A model generated the notes under the pieces. The model made no database searches. It saw only the letters and a list, made by a program, of their open reading frames with translations, and was not told the origin of the DNA. The position numbers and the translations under genes are program-made. A DNA stretch of 64,000 nucleotides from Mesobacillus maritimus. Its GTDB lineage: Bacteria; Bacillota; Bacilli; Bacillales; Cytobacillaceae. Shown in pieces: positions 18,673 to 27,028 of the stretch. The DNA is taken from positions 1 to 64,000 of the forward strand of contig NZ_JACWFH010000001.1 in the NCBI RefSeq assembly GCF_019749255.1, given 5' to 3'. The stretch's first letter is position 1. Each line of letters starts with the position of its first letter.

Positions 18673-18709
18673 AAAAAAAAGCAGCAGTGAATGAACTGCT
18701 GCTTTTTTC
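18673..18709 (+). terminator. intrinsic terminator after the HesB-like gene
   Basis: GCAGCAG and CTGCTGC arms extended by A-run and T-run; it can serve the convergent lipoprotein gene as well. Confidence 0.9.
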
Positions 18710-18763
18710 TATCGTATTGTTTAGCTTTAGTGAGAGTAGGCTAGGGCTGAAGGTTCTTTCTTG

Positions 18764-19360
18764 TTAACGAGCATCTGGAAAGATTCTTCTAATTGTTTCG
18801 GAAAAATCATCGATATAATCACTAGTAGGTGTCCCTGACTTTAAATATCGTTCATAGGTTTCCATTTTACGATAAAATTCAGGGTTATTTGCGATGTGAA
18901 CAGCTTCCGCATTTTCTACATTTGCTGTTACAATCTGGGTAATCTTCGTTCGAAGATCATCCGTTATATTTTTATGATGGGAATCTAATTGAACTGCAAC
19001 AAAGGCATTATTATCTGTCTCAACAATAATCGCATCACTAACATCATCGATCAGTGCGACTTGGTCCGCGGTAACTTCCTCTAAGGAGACTTGAGTTTGA
19101 GTGTTCGTAATTTGCGGAGATGGCTCCACCTTCGTTATTTTCATTCTTTTATCATCTAGATGGTCACCAGTGTGGTCGCTGTTGATTTCAACTCCGTTTG
19201 TAGTATCAAAGGAATTATCTTCCCCAATTGTATCTCTTCCAGTAAAATCTAAGGTTTTAGGATTTACCTCTTCATCCATACTAACGGAACACCCTGCAGA
19301 AATTAAAGTTAAAAATAAGAGCAAACCCAGTATTAAAGTTTTCTTAATCAAGTGCATCAT
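18764..19360 (-). CDS. YhcN/YlaJ family sporulation lipoprotein
   Basis: A 198-residue lipoprotein: hydrophobic signal peptide then lipobox LISAGC, followed by an acidic linker and the YhcN/YlaJ domain (VSLEEVTADQVALIDDVSDAI to the C-terminus). Members sit in the forespore inner membrane and affect germination and outgrowth. Two adjacent ATGs abut AAAAAGG; a TTG at 19351, 9 bp from that site, is a plausible true start. A candidate SigG promoter lies upstream. Which paralogue (YhcN or YlaJ) cannot be decided. Confidence 0.85.
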   Translation of the reverse strand: MMHLIKKTLILGLLLFLTLISAGCSVSMDEEVNPKTLDFTGRDTIGEDNSFDTTNGVEINSDHTGDHLDDKRMKITKVEPSPQITNTQTQVSLEEVTADQVALIDDVSDAIIVETDNNAFVAVQLDSHHKNITDDLRTKITQIVTANVENAEAVHIANNPEFYRKMETYERYLKSGTPTSDYIDDFSETIRRIFPDAR

Positions 19361-19383
19361 CCTTTTTCCAGCTTTTTCATGGT

Positions 19384-19413
19384 TAGGATGCCAAAAAGTT
19401 GCTAAACTATACT
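19384..19413 (-). promoter_or_regulatory. candidate SigG promoter of the YhcN/YlaJ-like gene
   Basis: On the minus strand AGTATA, a 17-bp spacer and CATCCTA match the forespore SigG pattern TGnATA-17-CATnnTA with one mismatch, 24 bp before the start codon. Confidence 0.55.
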
Positions 19414-19444
19414 AAAAAACACGGGATGTACTCCCGTGTTTTTC
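19414..19444 (-). terminator. intrinsic terminator of the membrane protein gene at 19.4-20.1 kb
   Basis: ACACGGGA and TCCCGTGT arms with T-runs on both strands, directly at the stop codon. Confidence 0.85.
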
Positions 19445-20062
19445 CTACTCTTCTGCCTTTTTTCCTTTTGGTTTTTCATGACTTAACAAGCCATCATAAT
19501 CGGTTATATACAAATCAATATCTGGTTTCTGTTCAAGATAGCGTTCTTGCATTAATAAATAATAATTAACTCTTCGAAGTGGATCGTATGGAAGCATAGG
19601 ATATTTCTTTTGTTCTTTCACAAATTGATCAACTGCTTTTTGCACCTTATCAATGACTGGCGGGATATCCTTATCCATTTCTTCAAAAATATCGTAGGTT
19701 TCCTTGGACATATAGAATGTCTTAGATGGAATTCCTTTTAATGTGTGTGCTAGTTGTTTGAAATCAATGCTATGGTCGTCATTGACTAGAATCGTTCGAT
19801 ACACACCTTTTGGGAGTTTATCAGAAAACTTCCTGACCGCTTTTACAACTTCATCGAGTGTGACATCAATAACCGGCCACTCAGGTGTCTCGTCCTTTTT
19901 ACTATTAGAATTTTTCTTATTTATCTGTGCCTCTTTTTTCTTTTTGTCAGAGCTTTTTAAGGATTTATTAAACAGTAAATAATAAATAAACCCACCAATT
20001 ACTAAAAATACTAGCACTCCAATTATGATAAATGTTGGATGAAAGTTAAGTATTCCGTCCAA
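19445..20062 (-). CDS. membrane-anchored protein of unknown function
   Basis: A 205-residue protein with one N-terminal transmembrane helix (PTFIIIGVLVFLVIGGFIYY, about residues 9-28), a Lys/Ser-rich linker and a soluble acidic domain (about 60-205) that starts WPVIDVTLDEVVKAVRKF. No enzyme motif is seen. It may belong to the DUF3939 group, but I am not certain. The sporulation lipoprotein follows on the same strand, though a terminator separates them. Confidence 0.75.
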   Translation of the reverse strand: MDGILNFHPTFIIIGVLVFLVIGGFIYYLLFNKSLKSSDKKKKEAQINKKNSNSKKDETPEWPVIDVTLDEVVKAVRKFSDKLPKGVYRTILVNDDHSIDFKQLAHTLKGIPSKTFYMSKETYDIFEEMDKDIPPVIDKVQKAVDQFVKEQKKYPMLPYDPLRRVNYYLLMQERYLEQKPDIDLYITDYDGLLSHEKPKGKKAEE

Positions 20063-20660
20063 TCTACTTCCTCCCTTATACCCTCCAAGGATAATTAAAT
20101 CTAAGGAAATTTAATTCTGCATCACCTTGAAGGTTTTTTATAAAGTCTCGTTTGGCTTTAGTTTTTTTAGCAATCCTACATTCTCATTGAAAAATAACTC
20201 ATTCTAAATATATATGCGTGCTTTTCAATATCGCCCCTAATGATAAGAAGTTTTGCCACTTTCTTAGGAGTTTCTAGAGCGGAGCATCATATCAATACAA
20301 TCAAAATGATAGAAACATCAAAGGGTAATTCCAAAAGTTCGAAATAAGAGGGGGAGTGTTAGAGTACATATTAATACCCTTTCTGCAGTGATTACAGAAA
20401 GTAGAGAGGGAGCTGAGGTTACGTTTATCTATATCCATTATATAAAAAATACTTTGAATTTTCATTACCTTTAATACTTAAACAAAATTTCCCTGTTAAT
20501 TTTATTAATAACCTAAGGTTTTGGGTAGTAGTTTTGAATACTTCATGACATTTCTTCTAAACCAGCTATAAAAAAATGTGATTTCTTTGTTTTGTAACAT
20601 ATTAAAGTAGGTAACGATGTTAAAATAAGGCTAAATTTAGTAACAACGGGGAGCTAAACT
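20063..20660. other. 598-bp intergenic region, nothing recognised
   Basis: AT-rich spacer between divergent genes. I see no ORF with both a plausible ribosome binding site and useful length, no conserved RNA and no repeat. It presumably holds the two divergent promoters. Confidence 0.4.
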
Positions 20661-21023
20661 ATGGACAAAAAATTAGACCAACTTTTTGAAACTCTTTTAG
20701 ATGTAAAAACGAAAATGGATCTATTAGGTGATAAAGTGGATAAAATAGAAAAACGTTTAAATGGTCTTGGAAAGGTCGATAGCATTGAGCATCGTGTGAC
20801 CTCAAATCAGATTGATATTACAGATATTAAAGAAGCTCTTGAACGAATGGAAGAACTCCAAAACGAGAAGATTGAACATATTCTTAAGGGAGTCGTGGAA
20901 AGCCTCGATCATAAAAGTACTAGGCAAATCAATACGATTCGAAAGCGGTTAGATTCCCATCTCCTAATGATGGGGCGAATGGAAGAGGATGTATTAATTT
21001 TAAAAGAAGAAAAGAATCAATAG
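20661..21023 (+). CDS. coiled-coil protein of unknown function
   Basis: A 120-residue, highly charged protein made almost entirely of heptad-like helix (MDKKLDQLFETLLDVKTKMDL, VDKIEKRLNGLG, ITDIKEALERMEELQ). No membrane segment or enzymatic motif. It starts behind GGGGAGC and has its own terminator, so it is probably a real gene. The pattern is like small phage or spore coiled-coil proteins, but nothing supports a specific role. Confidence 0.7.
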   Translation: MDKKLDQLFETLLDVKTKMDLLGDKVDKIEKRLNGLGKVDSIEHRVTSNQIDITDIKEALERMEELQNEKIEHILKGVVESLDHKSTRQINTIRKRLDSHLLMMGRMEEDVLILKEEKNQ

Positions 21024-21030
21024 TCAAGGA

Positions 21031-21062
21031 AGAGCCTGCAGTTATTGTAGGTTCTTTTTTCA
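21031..21062 (+). terminator. intrinsic terminator of the coiled-coil gene
   Basis: AGAGCCTGCA and TGTAGGTTCT pair with two G-U pairs, followed by a T-run. Confidence 0.8.
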
Positions 21063-21160
21063 TGTGTATTGAAATGAACCAATGATATAAAGAATCTGTA
21101 CAGTGGCACACAAATTTAAAATCGAGTAGAAATTAGCGGTTTTTCGAAAAAGAGCCAAGT

Positions 21161-21211
21161 AAAAAAGCCATCCAGGCTACTGACTTCACTGACGTCGTCC
21201 TAGATGGCTTT
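21161..21211. repeat. long imperfect inverted repeat
   Basis: AAAGCCATCCAGG (21164-21176) and CCTAGATGGCTTT (21199-21211) face each other across 22 bp. On the minus strand it ends in a T-run and could be a second terminator for the CNNM gene, but that gene already has one at 21246-21273. Confidence 0.6.
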
Positions 21212-21245
21212 GTAAATTCCATAATCCTATAGATTTGTATGCAAA

Positions 21246-21273
21246 TAAAAAAGGGGGAAATCCAGCCCCCTTA
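21246..21273 (-). terminator. intrinsic terminator of the CNNM-type gene
   Basis: AAGGGGG and CCCCCTT arms; six Ts follow on the minus strand, eight bases after the stop codon. Confidence 0.88.
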
Positions 21274-21281
21274 AGTAATTC

Positions 21282-22667
21282 TTATGAAAGTACTTCAGAA
21301 TTTGGAATTTGAAAGGAATCACGACCGTCGGACTTCTTTAAGTTAACATTCGACTCAAGCGTGGTCGGTTGTTGCTCCTGTTTGGTTACCTCGATATATT
21401 TTATGTGATGTTCTTCCATTTCGAGAATTTTAAATGTATATGACTCGAAATGTAAGGAGTCCCCTTGTTTAACATTGAAGTTCTCCGTCAACATCCACCC
21501 ACCAACCGTATCAAACTCGCCTTCTTCAATTTCAATGTTTAGAAGTTCATTTAACTCCGTTACTAGTAATTTTGCATCGATAATAAACTGGTTATCATTC
21601 ATCTTCTGAATCATTGGTACTTCATCCATATCGAACTCATCTCGAATCTCGCCAACAATTTCCTCAAGGATGTCTTCGACCGTAACTAGACCTGAGGTAC
21701 CACCGTATTCATCCATTAGAATCGCCATATGGATTCTGTCCTTTTGCATTTTTACCAAAAGGTCATGAATCGGAATCGTGTCAATCACCCGAATAATAGG
21801 TCTACAGTAGTCAGCAAGTGTTTTGTTGCGGACGCCTGGGTTCGAAATTAAATCAGTCATTACTTCTTTTAGATTCACTAACCCAATAACATGGTCCTTG
21901 TCGCCATCAATAATTGGGTAGCGGGTGAATTTTTCTTCTTTCACGATATTTAAGAAGTTCTCAAGTGTATCTTCTTGTTCCATTGAAATGATCTCTGTTC
22001 GCGGAACCATAATTTCTTTGGCGATACGATTATCAAATTCAAAAATTTTATTTACATACTTAAACTCTGATTGGTTTATCTCGCCACTTTTAAAGCTTTC
22101 AGATAGAATGACGCGAAGCTCTTCCTCAGAGTGAGCAAGTTCATGTTCCGAGACAGTTTTTAGCCCCACAGAACGTGTTAAAATTCTCGCAGAGCGTTTC
22201 AAGACCCAAATAAAGGGGTACATGATTTTATAGAACAAAGTAAGTGGACGAGCTGTTAAAAGTGTTACGACCTCAGCCTTTTGAACAGCGAGCGTTTTTG
22301 GTGCAAGTTCTCCAACAACGACATGCACGAAGGTTATTAATAAAAACGCGATGCCTATTGAAAGAACATAGCTAGCGCCGGCAAGGATTTCAACATTTCG
22401 AAAGACAAGCTCTAACATTCGAGCAACAGTCGTTTCTCCAAGCCATCCAATGGCTAGTGTGGTTACTGTAATTCCGAGCTGGCAAGCTAACAAGTATTCA
22501 TCCAAGTTGGAAATCACCTTTTTTGCTGTACTTGCACTCCTCTTACCTTCTTCAATTAACTGATCGATCCTGGAACTTCTCACTTTCACAATCGCAAATT
22601 CTGATACAACAAAAAATGCTGTAAAAGCAATTAAAATGGCTATCCAAACCAAGTTAAATATGTCCAA
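21282..22667 (-). CDS. CNNM/CorB family transporter (hemolysin family, YhdP-like)
   Basis: A 461-residue protein: N-terminal DUF21/CNNM membrane domain (about 1-190, four hydrophobic segments), two CBS domains ([19 protein letters not shown] and the [10 protein letters not shown] region) and a C-terminal CorC_HlyC domain. The family exports Mg2+ (MpfA/YhdP) or Co2+. B. subtilis has several paralogues; position favours a YhdP/YhdT relative but not one symbol. The start is TTG. A long upstream leader with a stable hairpin suggests regulation. Confidence 0.9.
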   Translation of the reverse strand: MDIFNLVWIAILIAFTAFFVVSEFAIVKVRSSRIDQLIEEGKRSASTAKKVISNLDEYLLACQLGITVTTLAIGWLGETTVARMLELVFRNVEILAGASYVLSIGIAFLLITFVHVVVGELAPKTLAVQKAEVVTLLTARPLTLFYKIMYPFIWVLKRSARILTRSVGLKTVSEHELAHSEEELRVILSESFKSGEINQSEFKYVNKIFEFDNRIAKEIMVPRTEIISMEQEDTLENFLNIVKEEKFTRYPIIDGDKDHVIGLVNLKEVMTDLISNPGVRNKTLADYCRPIIRVIDTIPIHDLLVKMQKDRIHMAILMDEYGGTSGLVTVEDILEEIVGEIRDEFDMDEVPMIQKMNDNQFIIDAKLLVTELNELLNIEIEEGEFDTVGGWMLTENFNVKQGDSLHFESYTFKILEMEEHHIKYIEVTKQEQQPTTLESNVNLKKSDGRDSFQIPNSEVLS

Positions 22668-22930
22668 ATAGATCCCTTAGCCTGTAAGGATTTACAGGTA
22701 AGGAGTCACCTCCCAATAAACTAAGATTAAAGCCTGTAATCCGTAAAAAACGTACGATAATTATAGAATACTAATGTAATATATTACCTTTCTGCCGTTT
22801 CCTAGTGCATACATCTTCGGCAGAGAAAGGAATGATGTTAGTTCCAACTCAGGACCGAAGCTTTTGCTGCTAGGACAACGATACGACAAATTACCCCATC
22901 CTATCACCTCAGCTTTTTTATTTTACCTAT
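22668..22930 (-). promoter_or_regulatory. long leader with a strong hairpin upstream of the CNNM-type gene
   Basis: CCTTTCTGCCG (22787-22797) pairs with CGGCAGAGAAAGG (22818-22830), a 10-11 bp stem with one bulge and a 20-base loop, and smaller repeats (CCTGTAA...TTTACAGG, near 22682-22698) lie near the start codon. The region is too long for a simple promoter. It does not match the M-box, yybP-ykoY or ydaO consensus as I know them. Treated as an unidentified candidate leader. Confidence 0.35.
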
Positions 22931-23044
22931 TATTATACCACAATTTGAGGTATCTCGCTTAATTATAATATTGTATGTGTAGGGAGCATAGTATATGAAG
23001 CTTCGATGGAAAACTGCCTGGAAAATTTTTTCTTTTTTTATTTT

Positions 23045-23605
23045 TTAATGATTTGGTGATATTAGGTTATGCCAATCTCTAGCTAACATTCCATAAATTG
23101 CTAGGTCATGGAATTTTCCATAGAGATTTTCTCCGTCACGGATAATTCCTTCCTGACTAAAGCCAAGACGCTCAGGGATAGCTCGGCTTTTATAATTGCG
23201 AACTCCACAGCGAATTTCTACTCTATTTAGGCCTAAACTGAAGAAAAGATGATTTAGTAAAGCTTTAACAGCGCGTGTCATAATGCCTTTTCCCTGTGCG
23301 GAATGTGCCAGATAGTATCCGATACTTGTTTGTGAATGATTCCAATCAATATGGTGTAAGCCTATACTTCCTACCAACTCTCCCTTGTAACGAATACCAG
23401 CATTAAAGCCATTGTTTTCGGCAAACTGCTTTAACCATAAAGGGATAACACTATGGTAGGAAGCAGGGGAGACCATATTGTCTACCCAAGGAAGCCATTC
23501 ACGTAAATACAGCCTATTTGAGTCCACGAGCCAATAGAGCTCGGTAGCGTGCTGGAGTTCAAAAAGTTGAAGTTCAATTTCATCATCTACTTTTAAGGTA
23601 AACAT
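23045..23605 (-). CDS. GNAT family N-acetyltransferase (RimJ/RimL-like)
   Basis: A 186-residue acetyltransferase like the ribosomal-protein-serine acetyltransferases of bacilli. The start region MFTLKVDDEIELQLFELQHA and the acetyl-CoA loop YYLAHSAQGKGIMTRA are typical, as is IRCGVRNYKSRAIPERLGF. The start at 23605 follows GGAGGG with 7-bp spacing; two further in-frame ATGs lie just upstream. The acceptor could be a ribosomal protein N-terminus. Confidence 0.88.
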   Translation of the reverse strand: MFTLKVDDEIELQLFELQHATELYWLVDSNRLYLREWLPWVDNMVSPASYHSVIPLWLKQFAENNGFNAGIRYKGELVGSIGLHHIDWNHSQTSIGYYLAHSAQGKGIMTRAVKALLNHLFFSLGLNRVEIRCGVRNYKSRAIPERLGFSQEGIIRDGENLYGKFHDLAIYGMLARDWHNLISPNH

Positions 23606-23698
23606 CATATGGCCCTCCATATTCTCTTCTTTTCACTCATGATTTTTTAAATTAAGGAATTTTTGATATGCATATTCCTATTGTATGAGATAAGCAAT

Positions 23699-23728
23699 TA
23701 AACCCGTGAATCCAATTCACGGGTTTTT
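23699..23728. terminator. intrinsic terminator after the soluble histidine kinase gene
   Basis: AAACCCGTGAATCC and its complement around 23714 form a long stem with Ts on both sides, a few bases after the kinase stop codon. Confidence 0.75.
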
Positions 23729-23733
23729 GTTCA

Positions 23734-24858
23734 TTAAGGTTTCGCCAGGGGGAGAAGAATGACAAATTCCGTTCGGTCTTGGATAGAAGAACAAGCTAAA
23801 AAACCTTTATGTTTCTCAATAATTTCGCGTGATACAAATAGTCCTAAGCCTGTTCCTAGTTTTTTTGTGGTCACAAACGGTTCAAAAATCGATTTCACCA
23901 TATTGTCTGGAATCGATGGCCCGTTATTGGCAATTTCTAGCTTAATATGTTCTTGATTGATTGTATATGCACGAATTTCTATTTTTGGATCTTCTCGATA
24001 TTGGCTTAGTACATCAATGGCATTAAAGACAATATTAATAAGTACTTGTCTGATCTCGTCTGCGTACCCGACTAATTCCATTTCTTCATGTGTTTCTTTT
24101 ATGACTTTCACGTTTGTGTCAAGAATACTTGGGTAGAGGAAGTTTAGCACTTCATCAATCATTTGATTAAGGGAAAATTGAGTTTTCTCTTTTCCGATTA
24201 ACTCTTTCTTAGATAAGAGCAGGAATTGAGATATCCTGAAATTTAATTGGTCTAACTCATTTTTTATAATATCAAGATACTTCATTTCTGGGTGGTCGGC
24301 CTTTAGAAGTTGGATAAACCCCTGGATGGAAGTAAGTGGGTTGCGAAATTCATGAATAAAGCTTGAAGTCATTTGCCCAAGGAGTGTCAATCTGTCTTTA
24401 TGTGTTGAGTTGATAAATTCTGTTTTCTCTTCAATGATTTTATTTTTATGTTCGGAATAATAAGACACTGCGTAATATAAGAAATGGTCGAAACAATAAT
24501 TTATTCTGTTAATAGAGTCTTGAAGGAGTTCTCCATCAAGATCTAGTTTGTTTAAATTTGCATAAATCAAGGATCGACCGAGATTCACATTATAAACAAA
24601 ATTCCCTATGTTACTACTTGCTTGTACACGTTCGTCACCGATTTTTACTGCTAATCTTTCAATATAAGGCGTTAATTCTTGGTCTGTTTGTGAAAAGATC
24701 CCTAAGATGATTTGGAACATTTGTGTTGCGTTCCCTTTCATGTCATCTTTATATGGATCATCTCCATCAACCTTTATCTTGGAATTCCACTCAAGGAGTA
24801 GATTATCTTTTTCTAACTCAAGAAATTCTTGCAACCTTTTTTGAGTTATTGCATGCAT
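23734..24858 (-). CDS. soluble sensor histidine kinase
   Basis: A 374-residue cytoplasmic kinase without membrane segments. Residues 1-150 form a helical sensor module that resembles the N-terminal domain of RsbRD-type proteins. HisKA follows (SSFIHEFRNPLTSIQGFIQL, H about 169) and then HATPase with NIVFNAIDVLSQ and GTGLGLFV. The start MHAITQ is behind GGGAGGAAG. With no response regulator next to it, a role as a phosphorelay kinase feeding Spo0F is plausible but inferred. Confidence 0.85.
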   Translation of the reverse strand: MHAITQKRLQEFLELEKDNLLLEWNSKIKVDGDDPYKDDMKGNATQMFQIILGIFSQTDQELTPYIERLAVKIGDERVQASSNIGNFVYNVNLGRSLIYANLNKLDLDGELLQDSINRINYCFDHFLYYAVSYYSEHKNKIIEEKTEFINSTHKDRLTLLGQMTSSFIHEFRNPLTSIQGFIQLLKADHPEMKYLDIIKNELDQLNFRISQFLLLSKKELIGKEKTQFSLNQMIDEVLNFLYPSILDTNVKVIKETHEEMELVGYADEIRQVLINIVFNAIDVLSQYREDPKIEIRAYTINQEHIKLEIANNGPSIPDNMVKSIFEPFVTTKKLGTGLGLFVSREIIEKHKGFLACSSIQDRTEFVILLPLAKP

Positions 24859-24950
24859 GGCTTCCTCCCTCACTTCACCAAATACGGTATTCTACTTTAT
24901 TCTGTCTTTATTTAAAAAATCCTTTAGTAAATATTGTAAAAGGGGTGATT

Positions 24951-24986
24951 AAAATAAAAAATACTGCCAGAGTCCTATGGCAGTAT
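24951..24986 (-). terminator. intrinsic terminator of the CDF transporter gene
   Basis: ATACTGCCA and TGGCAGTAT, a 9-bp perfect stem with T-rich tail on the minus strand. Confidence 0.85.
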
Positions 24987-25021
24987 CTTCATTATGACTT
25001 TGTTCTGACAGCGATAGTCGC

Positions 25022-25894
25022 TTATTCAATCGTGAGTGGTTCTATATGGATCGTTGCGCTCTGGACATTGCATTCTTTCTCAAGTCGATTCTCTATTTTT
25101 TCCGTAATACTATGGCTTTCGATCACATTTAACTTTGGGTTCACGCGGATGGTCGCTTCCACTAGGACTTGATTCCCGTGCATCCTTGCTTTAATGTCGG
25201 TAACTTCATGGACACCGTTCGTAGTTTGGACGGTGTCTTTGATTCTATCCAAAGAATGGGTATCAAACCCGTCTGTAAGAGTATGGGTAGATTCGTAAAA
25301 GATGGACCAAGCTGTTTTACAAATAATTAAACCAACAATAATAGCTGCAATCGTATCAATAACTGGTATTCCGAATTGTGCTCCCATAATCCCAACAAAT
25401 GCCCCAATGCTAACAAGGGAATCTGAGCGATTGTCGTAGGCAATGGCTCGAATGCTGGAACTATCAATTTTTTTACTTAAGCTTAAGTTATAGCGGTATA
25501 TCGCGTACATTGCTGCTGCGCAGCCAAGGGCAACCCATGCAGAAACGAGATCAGGGGTTGCGGTTTGTGCAGTAAAGATGGACTGCACGCCATCCATGAT
25601 GACTTGTATCCCAACGCTTACCATGATAAAAGAAGCAACGAGGGAGGCAATCGATTCTGCCCGGTAATGCCCATATAGGTGGTTTTGGTCTGCAGGCTTT
25701 CGAGAAATTCTTAGACCTATTAAAACGGCTACTGAAGCAATGATATCCGTACTATTATTAAGTCCGTCTGCCCAAAGCGCATCAGAATGCCAGATCCAAC
25801 CGGCTGTAAGCTTAACCGATGCAAGAACAAGGTACGCTAAAATACTAACCCATGCACCTTTTTCCCCAGATTTTATTTGATCATGTCTGTCCAT
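25022..25894 (-). CDS. cation diffusion facilitator family transporter (MneP/MneS-like)
   Basis: A 290-residue CDF exporter: six predicted membrane helices (residues about 15-200) and a C-terminal ferredoxin-like cytoplasmic domain. Metal-site residues appear in ADGLNNSTD and in DNRSDSL. The NHLYGHYRAESIASL segment is a family landmark. It resembles the Mn2+ exporters MneP/MneS (YdfM/YeaB) of B. subtilis more than the Zn2+ exporter CzcD, so Mn2+ efflux is likely. Start behind GGAGG. Confidence 0.88.
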   Translation of the reverse strand: MDRHDQIKSGEKGAWVSILAYLVLASVKLTAGWIWHSDALWADGLNNSTDIIASVAVLIGLRISRKPADQNHLYGHYRAESIASLVASFIMVSVGIQVIMDGVQSIFTAQTATPDLVSAWVALGCAAAMYAIYRYNLSLSKKIDSSSIRAIAYDNRSDSLVSIGAFVGIMGAQFGIPVIDTIAAIIVGLIICKTAWSIFYESTHTLTDGFDTHSLDRIKDTVQTTNGVHEVTDIKARMHGNQVLVEATIRVNPKLNVIESHSITEKIENRLEKECNVQSATIHIEPLTIE

Positions 25895-26203
25895 TTATAT
25901 TTCCTCCAACTATGTATACACTTTTCAAATCTATCAAACCAAGGTCATGTGGGTCTACAGAAACATTGTGTGAGACAGGAAGAAGTTTTGTCCTAATGAA
26001 ATACTTTTTCGCTGCGTCCACAATCCGAATAGATTCTATTTTTCTCTGTCCTGTGCCTAAACATACCTTTATTTATAGATTACTGAATTAATCTTTGGTA
26101 AACAGTTGCATTATATTCATGCTTTTTGTGATTTGGTTACCTTGAATCTTACTTATTATTCCTGGGTAGAAAACTCGGGCTATATGGCATGCGTTCGTGT
26201 TTG
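25895..26203. other. 309-bp intergenic region, nothing recognised
   Basis: Spacer upstream of the CDF gene. No Mn riboswitch consensus, no ORF with a ribosome binding site and no repeat is visible. Confidence 0.4.
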
Positions 26204-26590
26204 TTATGGATTTTTGAGGAATAGGGAGAGGAAGGGATAAGCCATAAAGAGGATTGGCTTGACCTGACCTGTGCTAATGTCATGCATGTTTTGCCAGTTA
26301 TTCTTGTCATTGTTTATATCTTGGATTTGGTTATGTATCAGGGGGGATAGATAAGCGGCTGCATATAGAGGGGGAATATCTTGTATGATTGCAAAATTAA
26401 AAAGAAAATGTGCGACATGTTCAATAAAGAGTACTTCCGTCGCAATCTGTAGGAGACAAGCAACCATGATAATCAACCTGTAAATGGGAAGGGGGACATG
26501 GGCCTTCCCATTTTTATGACGATGGTCTAACTCGTATAAATTTAGAATGTATCGGAAGATTGAATGAAGGTGCGAGAGTATTTTTTGCAT
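26204..26590 (-). CDS. small membrane protein overlapping the HPr-like gene
   Basis: A 128-residue protein I do not recognise. It has hydrophobic stretches (YRLIIMVACLLQIATEVLF, HFLFNFAIIQDI, PILFMAYPFLSLFL) and a His-rich N-terminus. The start has AGGAAGTG 7-8 bp upstream and overlaps the end of the HPr-like gene by 49 bp in another frame, which suggests translational coupling. A chance ORF is possible. Confidence 0.5.
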   Translation of the reverse strand: MQKILSHLHSIFRYILNLYELDHRHKNGKAHVPLPIYRLIIMVACLLQIATEVLFIEHVAHFLFNFAIIQDIPPLYAAAYLSPLIHNQIQDINNDKNNWQNMHDISTGQVKPILFMAYPFLSLFLKNP

Positions 26591-26856
26591 GGTGTTTCAC
26601 TTCCTAGCATCTTTGTTAGTTGTGAGACATGTGGTTCAATATTGGTTCCTTCAATGATCATTTTCAAGTGAGTTTGTGGGTCAATGGTTAATAAAAAGGA
26701 AACGAGCTTAGGAAGGGAAGACGCATCAACAACCTTCTGTTTGCTAGATAAAAATACTGTCCCGTTCACCTTTTTTACAACTTGGTGGATATCAAGCATA
26801 TTCCTGAAGGAAAACCGATTCCGGACAATTACGGTGGATGAGAGGATCTCATTCAT
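26542..26856 (-). CDS. HPr-like protein lacking the phospho-acceptor His
   Basis: A 104-residue protein whose first 85 residues align with the HPr fold. Against B. subtilis HPr, the PEP-dependent phosphorylation site His15 falls on Ser16, Arg17 on Arg18, and the HPr-kinase site Ser46 on Ser47 (VVDASSLPKLVSF). So phosphotransfer from enzyme I should be lost while the regulatory Ser is kept, as in Crh. The C-terminal 20 residues are extra. It could be a regulatory rather than a transport protein; a true decayed HPr is the alternative. AAGGAG precedes the start. Confidence 0.7.
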   Translation of the reverse strand: MNEILSSTVIVRNRFSFRNMLDIHQVVKKVNGTVFLSSKQKVVDASSLPKLVSFLLTIDPQTHLKMIIEGTNIEPHVSQLTKMLGSETPCKKYSRTFIQSSDTF

Positions 26857-27028
26857 TATCTTTAACTCCTTTTAATTCGATATATTGTTTTTTACCCCTG
26901 AATGTCAATCTTAAACTAGGTCAATGGTCGTTATTCAAGAAGGATTTTTAATGGATCTAAGGAATATTTACGGGTGACTATATCCATCCTTAAGGAAGAA
27001 GCTTAATGAGAAATAGAGGGGGCAGAGG

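Noticed and set aside
20063-20660. Small genes in the 598-bp spacer
   Set aside because: Short frames exist but none joins a ribosome binding site, sensible length and protein-like composition.
22668-22930. M-box magnesium riboswitch or yybP-ykoY element
   Set aside because: The conserved core sequences of these classes as I know them are not present.
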